Source of the DNA: Halieaceae bacterium
Lineage (GTDB): Bacteria; Pseudomonadota; Gammaproteobacteria; Pseudomonadales; Halieaceae
Reading direction: 5' to 3'
DNA length: 64,000 nucleotides
Assembly (NCBI GenBank): GCA_028280635.1
Contig: JANQLM010000043.1
Location: 62,001 to 126,000, forward strand
The translations under genes were made by a program, and so were the position numbers. Positions 17,231 to 25,488 of this stretch are shown piece by piece; position 1 is the first letter of the stretch; each line of letters opens with the position of its first letter. Below the pieces are notes generated by a model. That model ran no database searches. It had not been told where the DNA came from and worked only from the letters and a program-made list of their open reading frames with translations.

Positions 17231-17304
17231 CATAACAAGTCAAGGCTGCAAGGCCGCTTCGCGCCGGGACAGCCTACCGGCTGCCCCAGCTTGAAGCGTT
17301 AGGG
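17231..17304 (+). repeat. attC site f
   Basis: CATAACAAGTCAAGGCTGCAAGGCCGCTTCGCGCCGGGACAGCCTACCGGCTGCCCCAGCTTGAAGCGTTAGGG. Confidence 0.9.
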
Positions 17305-17310
17305 AGCGCG

Positions 17311-17670
17311 ATGGGCGAGCATCTAGAAACGGTTACGCTCTACCGCCCTACTGGACCGGAAGAACTGAAGCTCGTTAAAGACTCTGGATTCAAACGCTGG
17401 CCACCCCGACTGCCTGGTCAACCGTTCTTCTATCCAGTTACAAACGAGCAGTACGCCATCGAAATTGCATCACAGTGGAACGTCAAAGATAGCGGTGTTG
17501 GCTTTGTCACACGTTTTTATGTGAAGCGGGAATTCATGGACCGTTACGAGATACAGACTGTTGGGGCATCACATCACTCTGAATGGTGGGTGCCAGATGC
17601 GGAGTTGGAAGAACTAAACGACAGTATTGTGGGCGACATCGAGGTAATAGGTGAGTATCGCGCATCCTAA
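17311..17670 (+). CDS. Cassette C9: hypothetical protein (resembles proteins often named ADP-ribosylation/crystallin J1)
   Basis: 119 aa; TVTLYRPTGPEELKLVKDSGFKRWPPRLPGQPFFYPVTNEQYAIEIA; bounded by attC f and g. Confidence 0.65.
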   Translation: MGEHLETVTLYRPTGPEELKLVKDSGFKRWPPRLPGQPFFYPVTNEQYAIEIASQWNVKDSGVGFVTRFYVKREFMDRYEIQTVGASHHSEWWVPDAELEELNDSIVGDIEVIGEYRAS

Positions 17671-17724
17671 CAAGCCTGGGCAGCAGGGACGTGCCAACGC
17701 ACGCCCCTGCTCGGGGCGTTAGGT
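17665..17724 (+). repeat. attC site g
   Basis: TCCTAACAAGCCTGGGCAGCAGGGACGTGCCAACGCACGCCCCTGCTCGGGGCGTTAGGT; 60 bp. Confidence 0.88.
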
Positions 17725-17744
17725 GGCGCCGGGAGATAGCAGAA

Positions 17745-18044
17745 TTGGAATTATTGGCCGTTTTGCTAGGGTGGCCCGCGATTGCATTGGCGTTGGTGCT
17801 ATCGGCGATTGGCATAATACGCAGCCAATCCGCGTTGCTTTTCGTCGGGGCCGGCCTGCTTCTACCAACTTCTCTCTACCTGACTGGAAGCCCGCGCATT
17901 GGGTGGCTCGGATTGGCGGTGGTGTTTCTCGTGGCTGGGGCAGGCATCGCGGTGAAGAGGCGCCGAGCCAAAACTGCGCTTGCATTGTATTTACCAGTGG
18001 TTGCGGCGTTGAGCCACCTGGCAGTGCTGGTGGTCACACAGTGA
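17745..18044 (+). CDS. Cassette C10: small membrane protein
   Basis: Probable TTG start; highly hydrophobic ~99 aa; ORF as listed runs back to 17691 through attC g. Confidence 0.55.
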   Translation: MELLAVLLGWPAIALALVLSAIGIIRSQSALLFVGAGLLLPTSLYLTGSPRIGWLGLAVVFLVAGAGIAVKRRRAKTALALYLPVVAALSHLAVLVVTQ

Positions 18045-18050
18045 ACATGT

Positions 18051-18135
18051 CACCCAACAAGGCAAGGCTACCGCTTCGCTGGGACGCCCAACCTTCCGCT
18101 GCGTTCCAGGCTGTGCTGCCTGCCGGCGGCAATAG
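18051..18135 (+). repeat. attC site h (degenerate right end)
   Basis: CACCCAACAAGGCAAGGCTACCGCTTCGCTGGGACGCCCAACCTTCCGCTGCGTTCCAGGC.. matches sites a/c/d, but no intact R'. Confidence 0.65.
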
Positions 18136-18141
18136 CTGTCC

Positions 18142-18588
18142 ATGAGCGTCAGAAGCGCCACTGGGCACGACAAGGGCACTCTAATTGCCCTGCGAAAAGA
18201 ACTGTGGCCCGACGAAGTCGACGAGCACAACGATGAGCTAACCAGGTTCTTCGAAGGACAGCTTTCCCACATTGACCATATCGTTGTGGCCGAATCTGAA
18301 TCCGGAGAAATAATCGGCTTCGCTGAACTGCGGGTTAGGAACTATGCGGAAGGCAGCAATAACTTCGAAGTGCCCTTCCTTGAAGGGTGGTATGTGACGC
18401 CTTCACATCGCAGGAATGGGATTGGGCGAGCCCTAATTGGTGAAGCAGAAGCATGGGCGCGCAGAGGAAGGTATAGTGAACTTGCCAGCGACGTTCTTAT
18501 CAGCAATTCAGAAGCCATATGCGCTCATGCGTCAATTGGTTTCAAAGAGGTAGAGCGCACTGTTAGTTTTCTCAAAAATATCGAGTGA
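18142..18588 (+). CDS. Cassette C11: GNAT acetyltransferase resembling AAC(6')-I aminoglycoside 6'-N-acetyltransferases
   Basis: 148 aa; ALRKELWPDEVDEH..VPFLEGWYVTPSHRRNGIGRALIGEAEAWARRGRYSELASDVLISNSEAICAHASIGFKEVERTVSFLKNI follows the AAC(6')-I signature. Confidence 0.8.
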   Translation: MSVRSATGHDKGTLIALRKELWPDEVDEHNDELTRFFEGQLSHIDHIVVAESESGEIIGFAELRVRNYAEGSNNFEVPFLEGWYVTPSHRRNGIGRALIGEAEAWARRGRYSELASDVLISNSEAICAHASIGFKEVERTVSFLKNIE

Positions 18589-18653
18589 ATAAACCTGACA
18601 GGCCGCTTCCCGCCGGGACAGTCTGCCGACTGTCCCAGCTTGAAGCGTTAGGT
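18586..18653 (+). repeat. attC site i
   Basis: Degenerate R'' (TGAATAAACCTGACAGG) but clear right half: GGGACAGTCTGCCGACTGTCCCAGCTTGAAGCGTTAGGT. Confidence 0.75.
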
Positions 18654-18666
18654 AGCCTATTCGAGT

Positions 18667-19053
18667 ATGACGAAGCACGGCGAGTTCAATTGGATTGAGC
18701 TTCAAACTCACAATACCGACGCGGCGATAAAGTTTTATAAAAAGTCCGCGGGATGGAAATTTCAAGCTGAGACCATGCCCAGCGGTGGCACCTATTGGTT
18801 GGCGATGCTGGGTGAGAAGGTAATCTGCGGCATATGGACCTTAGAAAGCGATGGTGGTGAATCAGCCAAAAACAGATGGGTAGTCTATTTGCACGTAGAT
18901 GACATTGATGACGCTATCGATCAAGCAAAATCTATCGGTGCTGAAATTCTACATGAACCCTGGAATGTCCCGGGAGTTGGTCGCATAGCCATGATACGAG
19001 ATCCAGGTGGCGCAGAAATAGGATGGGTAACTCCCAGTACCCGGGCTACCTAA
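18667..19053 (+). CDS. Cassette C12: VOC (glyoxalase/bleomycin-resistance) family protein
   Basis: 128 aa; FNWIELQTHNTDAAIKFYKKSAGWKF..IAMIRDPGGAEIGWVTP. Confidence 0.88.
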   Translation: MTKHGEFNWIELQTHNTDAAIKFYKKSAGWKFQAETMPSGGTYWLAMLGEKVICGIWTLESDGGESAKNRWVVYLHVDDIDDAIDQAKSIGAEILHEPWNVPGVGRIAMIRDPGGAEIGWVTPSTRAT

Positions 19054-19097
19054 CCGTTAAGTCAATTAGGGCGCTGTGGAGATACTGAATCGCGACA

Positions 19098-20153
19098 ATG
19101 AGTGAAGCACTGCAAGAATTTGGTCTGGTGCCCTTTTTTACCCAACAACTGGCAAATACAGACTCACTGGATAACCGCCTCGGGCGCGTCACTTCAGTGC
19201 AACGTTCGAGCATTACCGTTTTCTGTGCTGAGGGCTGTCGATCGGTACAGCTATCGCCCACCCTGCAACAGTCTCCACCGGTTGATCGCCCGACAGTCGG
19301 CGATTGGATAGTGATGGATGAGACGCTTACCAGAATTGAAAGGGTGCTCGAAAGGAAGAGTCTATTCAAACGTATCGGTGCGGGAAGCAGCACCAGTTTC
19401 CAGCCCATCGCAGCAAATATAGACACTCTGTTCATCATTACCTCGTGCAACCAGGAATTCAAGGAATCCCGCCTGGAGCGCTATCTAGCCTTGTGCAATG
19501 AGGCGGGCGCGATGCCTGTTATAGTGCTTACGAAAACTGACCTTACCGACGATACGGATTCTTATATTAGTCGTGCACGCAGCGTTCAAGCTGGGGTACC
19601 GGTAGAGACCGCCAACGCCCTTGATCCTACTTCACTGGATGGCGTCCGTGCGTGGATAGATAACAGCTCTACCGTGGCGCTTGTGGGATCTTCCGGCGTA
19701 GGCAAATCCACGCTTCTAAATGCATTGGCAGGGAACTCGTTGGCTGCGACAAAGGAGATTCGAGAGCAGGATAAAAAGGGGCGTCACACGACAACTCATC
19801 GTGAGTTACACCGGCTACCTTCCGGCGGGCTGCTCGTCGATGTCCCGGGCATGCGAGAGCTAAGGGTGGCAGAAGTCGATCACTCGTTGGGGGTGGTGTT
19901 CGAGGACATCGAGGTGTTGGCAAAGCAATGCCAGTTCGCTGACTGTAAGCACCAGGCTGAACCCGGTTGTGCAGTGCTTCAGGCCATAGAGCAAGGCATG
20001 CTCGACGAGCGTAGATTGCGCAGTTACCAAAAACTGCGGAGAGAAAATGACCTGGCATCAGCGACTTTGGCCGAAAAACGCGCCCGGGAACGCAGCTTCG
20101 GGAAAATGGTAAAAGAAGTAAAACTCCTCAAGCAGAGAAAAGGCAAAACGTGA
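19098..20153 (+). CDS. rsgA: RsgA-like circularly permuted ribosome-associated GTPase
   Basis: 351 aa; VALVGSSGVGKSTLLNAL, DVPGMREL, Cys-rich CQFADCKHQAEPGCAV. Confidence 0.9.
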   Translation: MSEALQEFGLVPFFTQQLANTDSLDNRLGRVTSVQRSSITVFCAEGCRSVQLSPTLQQSPPVDRPTVGDWIVMDETLTRIERVLERKSLFKRIGAGSSTSFQPIAANIDTLFIITSCNQEFKESRLERYLALCNEAGAMPVIVLTKTDLTDDTDSYISRARSVQAGVPVETANALDPTSLDGVRAWIDNSSTVALVGSSGVGKSTLLNALAGNSLAATKEIREQDKKGRHTTTHRELHRLPSGGLLVDVPGMRELRVAEVDHSLGVVFEDIEVLAKQCQFADCKHQAEPGCAVLQAIEQGMLDERRLRSYQKLRRENDLASATLAEKRARERSFGKMVKEVKLLKQRKGKT

Positions 20154-20157
20154 ATCT

Positions 20158-20235
20158 TCACAACAAGCGCATGCAGACGGACCTCGCAAGTTGCTACGCG
20201 CCTTGTGACGGTGCTGATGCCGTGCGCTATTGGGC
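20158..20235 (+). repeat. Degenerate attC-like junction
   Basis: CACAACAAGCGCATGCAG...CTGATGCCGTGCGCTATTG; imperfect symmetry, no canonical R'. Confidence 0.35.
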
Positions 20236-20241
20236 CCAAAA

Positions 20242-20646
20242 GTGATCTCCGGAATCAATCACATCACCTTCGCGGTTTCGAACCTGGAGCGCTCTCTACA
20301 CTTTTATCGAGACATACTTGGGTGCACCGAGGTCTATGCCTGGAGCGCCGGGGCATACCTCGACGCTGGCGGTATGTGGCTGTGCCTGTCAGAAGATCCT
20401 GGCGCAAGTGGGAACACTGACTACACCCACGTGGCGTTTGATGTACCAACGGAGAGCTTTGAAGCACTCTCCCGACGAATCATCGATTCAGGTGCCGAGC
20501 TTTGGAAGCAAAACCGCAGCGAAGGTGATTCACTCTATTTCTGCTGCCCGGACGGTCATCGCCTTGAAATCCACGTCGGAGATCTTCAGTCTCGTCTTGA
20601 TGCTATCCGTCGGAGCAAACCAACGCGTTGTGGGTTTGCGCAATAA
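20242..20646 (+). CDS. fosA: FosA-family fosfomycin thiol transferase
   Basis: GTG start; GINHITFAVSNLERSLHFYRDILG, DYTHVAFDV, WKQNRSEGDSLYFCCPDGHRLEIHVGDLQSRL; metal ligands H, H, E retained. Confidence 0.9.
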   Translation: MISGINHITFAVSNLERSLHFYRDILGCTEVYAWSAGAYLDAGGMWLCLSEDPGASGNTDYTHVAFDVPTESFEALSRRIIDSGAELWKQNRSEGDSLYFCCPDGHRLEIHVGDLQSRLDAIRRSKPTRCGFAQ

Positions 20647-20712
20647 CGATGCAATACTGCCGACTCACAAGCATACCCAGCCTTCCGCCACGCTCCGGCA
20701 TGCGGCGCTAGC
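20640..20712 (+). repeat. Degenerate attC-like junction after fosA
   Basis: CAATAACGATGCAATAC...ACCCAGCCTTCCGCCACGCTCCGGCATGCGGCGCTAGC resembles attC a/c/d body. Confidence 0.4.
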
Positions 20713-20714
20713 AT

Positions 20715-21293
20715 TTGAGTACCGCGCCCACCATCGAAACCGAACGACTGACACTCAGGGCATTCGGGCAGGACGACGTGCAGGACTTCGCTGATTACCT
20801 GGTTTCGGATGCATGGGTGATGGCGACACTTCCTGAAGTGAGAGTAGACGACCCCGACGAGCAACGGTCGATAGCCCAGGAGTACATTGATGACGCTCTA
20901 AAGCCCTGGCGAGAGGGTGGTATCGGGGCCTGGGCGGTTTGCCTGAACCGTTCTGATAGCGCCGACAGCGTCGTCGGCTTTTGCGGCTTCTTTGCCAGCA
21001 AACTTGAATCTCCCGACCCGGAGCTGGGATATGCCCTGGCCAGGCAGTGGTGGGGGCAGGGCCTGGTGTCCGAAGCCACCACTGCTGCCGTGTCCTGGGC
21101 TTTCGCCAATACCGGTATCCATGGCGTCTATGCGGTGACCTTTGAGGAGAACCGCGCTTCCCAGGCTGTGCTGCGCAAACTTGGCTTCGAACCCGGGGAC
21201 GGCGTCGACCTCTACAACTCCGTACGAGACGGCCGAGGGCTTATGCGTTATTTTTATCTGGAGAGAGACAAGTTCTCGCAAACACGGGACTGA
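20715..21293 (+). CDS. GNAT acetyltransferase (RimJ/RimL type)
   Basis: 192 aa; ETERLTLRAFGQDD..GYALARQWWGQGLVSEATTAAVSWAF..ENRASQAVLRKLGFE. Confidence 0.9.
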   Translation: MSTAPTIETERLTLRAFGQDDVQDFADYLVSDAWVMATLPEVRVDDPDEQRSIAQEYIDDALKPWREGGIGAWAVCLNRSDSADSVVGFCGFFASKLESPDPELGYALARQWWGQGLVSEATTAAVSWAFANTGIHGVYAVTFEENRASQAVLRKLGFEPGDGVDLYNSVRDGRGLMRYFYLERDKFSQTRD

Positions 21294-21357
21294 AGATTCC
21301 ATGCCACGGATTGCTCAATGTTGCGGCGTGCTACTGCGGTCCAATCCCCGCTAAGAA

Positions 21358-21741
21358 ATGCGCAGGCGAAATCTCAATCTCGTTCTCTTTGTCCTGCTGC
21401 TCATATTGCTGGTATCTACCTACGTTCACGATCAAGACAAGCAGGCACAAACGCCTGGGCAGGAGTTTCTGGAGCTGGCGCTGGCTTGTCACGAGGAGTA
21501 TCGGCCAGCCCTGGAAGCAATGTTGAGCAAGACATATAACATCTTCCAGATCACCGAGGGCTGTAGCGGCGGTGACGACAGGCTGAGCAGCGAGATTCTC
21601 CCGGACGCGGTTCTCGCCGTGCGCTCCAGAGAACACGGTTACGAGATTATCTTAACGCCACGAGCGGCCCGGGACAAGATTGAGTGGTCGTGTGAAAGCA
21701 CCCTACAAAACACTGCCCTGGCGTGCGCTACAGGGCTGTAG
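21358..21741 (+). CDS. Hypothetical secreted/anchored protein
   Basis: 127 aa with N-terminal hydrophobic helix. Confidence 0.55.
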   Translation: MRRRNLNLVLFVLLLILLVSTYVHDQDKQAQTPGQEFLELALACHEEYRPALEAMLSKTYNIFQITEGCSGGDDRLSSEILPDAVLAVRSREHGYEIILTPRAARDKIEWSCESTLQNTALACATGL

Positions 21742-21815
21742 TAGTCGCCTCTTGCCGAGTCGGCTGGACCGCGTTACCGTTTTGTACTTCGAGTGGTAAA
21801 CGTTAGACCTTGCAG

Positions 21816-22277
21816 ATGCATCTTGAACTCGACACCCGCCTGCCGTGCAGCTTAGAACAGGCCGTTGCCGAGGTGAAGCAACCCAGACTGCTTTTCCATA
21901 TCGCCCGACCCATGGTCTATTTTGCGCCCTGCGACGGAACCGTGATTCCGGAGCAATGGCGCGAGCGCACCTATTGGTTCCAGTTGAAGCTGCTGGGCAT
22001 TCTGCCCTTCGGAAAGCAAGCCGTGCGTATTTCCTTCCAGGAACGCCCGGGCTGCTTCACGGTGCGTGACAATGGCTTCAGCGCGCTGATCCGCAAGTGG
22101 GACCACAGGATTACGATCACAGAGAACAACGGCGAAGTGATCTACCGCGACCAACTGGAACTGGACGCGGGCATACTTACTCCCTTTGTCTGGGTATTCG
22201 CCCGAGTCTTCTATGGACATCGCCAGTCTCGTTGGAGAAAGCTTGCCCAATCGGGGTTCGATTACGCAAATGCCTAG
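21816..22277 (+). CDS. Hypothetical protein, possibly DUF4166/SRPBCC-like
   Basis: ATG 21816; ~153 aa; ..GTVIPEQWRERTYWFQLKLLGILPFGKQAVRISF.. Confidence 0.6.
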   Translation: MHLELDTRLPCSLEQAVAEVKQPRLLFHIARPMVYFAPCDGTVIPEQWRERTYWFQLKLLGILPFGKQAVRISFQERPGCFTVRDNGFSALIRKWDHRITITENNGEVIYRDQLELDAGILTPFVWVFARVFYGHRQSRWRKLAQSGFDYANA

Positions 22278-22310
22278 ACAGGCCTGGCACCTGGCCGTGA
22301 GATCTCAACT

Positions 22311-22763
22311 ATGAATGGCAGCCAACAACTGATTGTCGCCGGCATCCTGAGTTTCTGTGCAGCGCTACTGCATGTCGCTGTGATTTTTGGCGGAGCGAAC
22401 TGGTATCGGTTTTTTGGTGCCGGTGAGGGCATGGCAAAACTGGCCGAGTCCGGCAGCCGCTACCCGATGATCGTGACATCGATCATCGCCTGTGTGCTGG
22501 CGGTCTGGGGTCTGTATGCACTGTCCGGTGCAGGCGTGATCCCCAGGCTACCTTTCCTGCGGCTGGCGCTTTGCGCCATCAGCGCGGTCTATCTGGTGAG
22601 GGGCCTGGCGGGGCTGGTGCTGCCCTTTATCAGCAGCCACCCGGCGATAGCCGCGAACTCGCTGACGTTCTGGCTGGTCAGCTCAGCCATTTGCTGTGTA
22701 TTTGGCATCTTCTATCTGCTGGGCACCATCAATCTATGGGCGCAGTTGTCAGCCAACCACTAG
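22311..22763 (+). CDS. Four-TM membrane protein, unknown
   Basis: 150 aa, hydrophobic. Confidence 0.7.
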   Translation: MNGSQQLIVAGILSFCAALLHVAVIFGGANWYRFFGAGEGMAKLAESGSRYPMIVTSIIACVLAVWGLYALSGAGVIPRLPFLRLALCAISAVYLVRGLAGLVLPFISSHPAIAANSLTFWLVSSAICCVFGIFYLLGTINLWAQLSANH

Positions 22764-22839
22764 CAGAGGACGCAGAGCCAGCTTGTTGTTGGCTGGTCGG
22801 CGTATACTCGACACACGCTTACCGAAGTGAAAGACGGAC

Positions 22840-23316
22840 ATGACTGACGATTTGAGTATCGACAGCATCCTGGAGATGCTCTCCCAACACGGGCAACTGC
22901 CCATCGATCCCACGGAAGAACAGCTTCGCGGCTTGCTGAGCGGCCCACTCGAGGGACCCTTCCACTTCGTGAACCTGTTGAAGTTCAGGGCCCGGGCCAA
23001 CTACCCAGAGAATCATGAACTGGCCGGCAAGGCGCTCAGTGGAGCGGAGGCCTACGACCAGTACGGCGCCGTGGCCCTGGCCCACGTGACAAAGCGTGGG
23101 GGTCGCCTGATAACGCTGAATGAGGTGCAAGGCACAGTCATCGGCAGCGGCGCGAGCTGGGACCGGATTGCCACCATGGAGTACCCGGGCATCAACGCCT
23201 TCGTCGATATGCTGCTGGACTCGGATTACCAGGCCGCGCTGGTACACCGCAACGCCGGCCTGGATGCCACCGAGGTGTATGCGAGCCGCCCACTGATTGC
23301 AGAGCCCATCGGCTAG
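22840..23316 (+). CDS. DUF1330-like protein
   Basis: 158 aa; FVNLLKFRARANYP..SGAEAYDQYGAVALAHVTKRGGRLI..YPGINAFVDMLLDSDYQA. Confidence 0.75.
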   Translation: MTDDLSIDSILEMLSQHGQLPIDPTEEQLRGLLSGPLEGPFHFVNLLKFRARANYPENHELAGKALSGAEAYDQYGAVALAHVTKRGGRLITLNEVQGTVIGSGASWDRIATMEYPGINAFVDMLLDSDYQAALVHRNAGLDATEVYASRPLIAEPIG

Positions 23317-23331
23317 CGTGAAGCTTGTCGA

Positions 23332-23883
23332 ATGACCGGACTTGTTTACATCGCGACCAGCCTCGATGGCTTTATCGCGCGCGTGAATGGTGCACTGGAC
23401 TGGCTGCCCGTACCGGAGGGTGAAGAGGACTTTGGCTTTGGTGAGTTCATGGCCTCGATCGATGCCCTGGTAATGGGAAGAAACACCTACGAGGCCGTCC
23501 GCGGTTTCGATGGCTGGGCCTACGGCTCGGTGCCGGTCTTCGTGCTCACTCACCGACCCATCACCGAGCCTGAAGACGCCGCGGCAAATGTGGAGGCGAT
23601 CTGCGAGTCCCCTGCCGAACTGGTGGCCGCTCTGGCGAAGCGAGGTTATCACCGTCTTTACATCGATGGTGGCAACATCATCCAGCAGTTCCTACGCGCC
23701 GGACTGATACAGAACATAATCATCACCCGCATACCGGTGTTGCTCGGCGATGGCATTCCCCTGTTTGGCCAGCTCGGTGCTGATATTGCGCTGCGCTGTA
23801 TGCGCACCCGGCTGCTCCCCGGCGGTCTCGAGCAATCGGAGTATGAAGTGCTTGAGGGGCATGGTCCTTCGGAAAGACCCTGA
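23332..23883 (+). CDS. Dihydrofolate reductase / RibD C-terminal family protein
   Basis: 183 aa; GLVYIATSLDGFIAR..DALVMGRNTYEAV..LYIDGGNIIQQFLRAGLI. Confidence 0.88.
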   Translation: MTGLVYIATSLDGFIARVNGALDWLPVPEGEEDFGFGEFMASIDALVMGRNTYEAVRGFDGWAYGSVPVFVLTHRPITEPEDAAANVEAICESPAELVAALAKRGYHRLYIDGGNIIQQFLRAGLIQNIIITRIPVLLGDGIPLFGQLGADIALRCMRTRLLPGGLEQSEYEVLEGHGPSERP

Positions 23884-23976
23884 CAGAGCGTGAGCGTCGC
23901 GCCCTCCCGAGCGCATTGAACCGGGACTGCGGGCCTGCCAGACTAACGACACGAGAGAGCGAGGGGGTATGGGCCG

Positions 23977-24369
23977 ATGCTCAAGGGCAGCTGCCTTTGC
24001 GGAGGCATCAAGATCAGCGTCGCGGGTGAACTGGAGCATGCGCCGGAAGCCTGCCACTGCCACCAGTGCCGCAAGCAATCGGGCAGCTTTCTTACCGCAG
24101 TGAACGTACGCAAGACTGCGCTGGCCATTGAGGGTGAAGAGCTGGTGGGCTGGTACCCCTCCTCTGACAAAGTGGATCGCGGCTTCTGCACCCGCTGCGG
24201 CTCCACCCTGTTCTGGGCGCCGAACATGGAAGACTATGCCTGGATCGCGGTGGCCATGGGCCTGTTTGATGGCCCGACTGGCACGACGCTGAAGAAGCAT
24301 ACCTTTGTGGGCGACAAGGGCGACTACTACAGCCTCAACGATGGCGTTCCCCAGAGCGACAGCTTCTAG
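23977..24369 (+). CDS. GFA family protein
   Basis: 130 aa; GSCLCGGIKISV..CHCHQCRKQSGSF..FCTRCGSTLFW. Confidence 0.9.
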   Translation: MLKGSCLCGGIKISVAGELEHAPEACHCHQCRKQSGSFLTAVNVRKTALAIEGEELVGWYPSSDKVDRGFCTRCGSTLFWAPNMEDYAWIAVAMGLFDGPTGTTLKKHTFVGDKGDYYSLNDGVPQSDSF

Positions 24370-24413
24370 CGGACTGTGTTCTACTAGCCGCCGTCAGTCA
24401 GTCACGGAGCACA

Positions 24414-24815
24414 GTGCACGTGAAATACCAGGGAAGCTGCCACTGCCAGGCCATCCGCTTTGAGATCGAGGCGCCCGAGGTAATCGAGGCGGACCTCTGT
24501 AACTGCTCCATCTGCGCGAAATCGGGCTTTCTGCACCTGATCCTGCCACTCAGCAAGTTCAAACTACTAAGCGGTGAAGACGCCATCACCACCTACACCT
24601 TCAACACCGGCGTAGCCAAACACACCTTCTGTCGCCACTGCGGCGTCAAACCGTTCTACACGCCCCGCTCCAACCCCGATGGCATCGATATCAACGTGAA
24701 CTGCCTGGATACCGAGGCGGCCCAGATCAAGGTCACCGAGTTCGACGGCAGAAACTGGGAGCAGCACGCCGACAGCCTTGCCCACAAGAGCCGGGAAGAC
24801 CATGCAGATTCGTGA
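24414..24815 (+). CDS. GFA family protein
   Basis: 133 aa; GSCHCQAIRFEIE..CNCSICAKSG..FCRHCGVKPFY. Confidence 0.9.
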   Translation: MHVKYQGSCHCQAIRFEIEAPEVIEADLCNCSICAKSGFLHLILPLSKFKLLSGEDAITTYTFNTGVAKHTFCRHCGVKPFYTPRSNPDGIDINVNCLDTEAAQIKVTEFDGRNWEQHADSLAHKSREDHADS

Positions 24816-25338
24816 GGCCCGCGCCGATGAGCGGGACGCCTTGCTAAGCGTGCATCGCGCCGCCTTTGGTAACACCGAAGGTGAAGCGGCGGGCGATACC
24901 ATCGCGACGCTGGCGGCCGAATTGCTGGATGACCCCACCGCTCAACCCGTGCTATCGCTGGTCGCCGAGGCGGACAGAGAATTGGTCGGGCATGTGCTCT
25001 TCACGCCGGTCACACTGGCTGATCAAGCCGTGCAGGGGGGCTACATCCTTGCACCCCTGGCGGTGCTGCCTGGCGTGCAGGGGCGCGGTATAGGCAGCAC
25101 CCTGATGCGCGCCGGTCTCGAACAACTCAGGTCCCGGGGCGCGACCTACGTGATGGTGCTGGGCGATCCGAACTATTACGGGCGAGCAGGCTTTGCCACG
25201 GGTCATCAGATAAAAACGCCCCATGAGATTCCCTACCCGGAGGCGTGGATGGCACAGGAGCTCGTCTCCGGTGCCCTGGCGGGGCTGGCAGGCACCCTGC
25301 GCTGTGCCAACGCCCTGAACGCGCCCGAGCACTGGTAG
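24802..25338 (+). CDS. GNAT N-acetyltransferase
   Basis: ATG 24802; IREARADERDALLSVHRAAFG..LAPLAVLPGVQGRGIGSTLM..VLGDPNYYGRAGF. Confidence 0.88.
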   Translation: MQIREARADERDALLSVHRAAFGNTEGEAAGDTIATLAAELLDDPTAQPVLSLVAEADRELVGHVLFTPVTLADQAVQGGYILAPLAVLPGVQGRGIGSTLMRAGLEQLRSRGATYVMVLGDPNYYGRAGFATGHQIKTPHEIPYPEAWMAQELVSGALAGLAGTLRCANALNAPEHW

Positions 25339-25488
25339 CCTGCAGTGAACGCACCGTCCCGGGTATTTGTTTTCAAGATCGTAGCCACCTTGCTGATCAC
25401 TCTGGGTCTGTTCCTGTTCGGGGTGAAGGGCGAGGGTGAAGCTCGCTAGCCCGCGCCACATCAAACACCTTTCTATCGGGAGTCCAAA

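Noticed and set aside
18614-18636. GGGACAGTCTGCCGACTGTCCC as a fourth copy of the palindromic element
   Set aside because: It is the internal stem of attC i and lacks the TTTACTTAACT and CGCGCCGTTTTTT parts of the element
13669-18653. Repeats considered as a CRISPR array
   Set aside because: Repeats are 60-86 bp, diverged, and separated by ORF-sized unique segments, which fits attC sites not CRISPR
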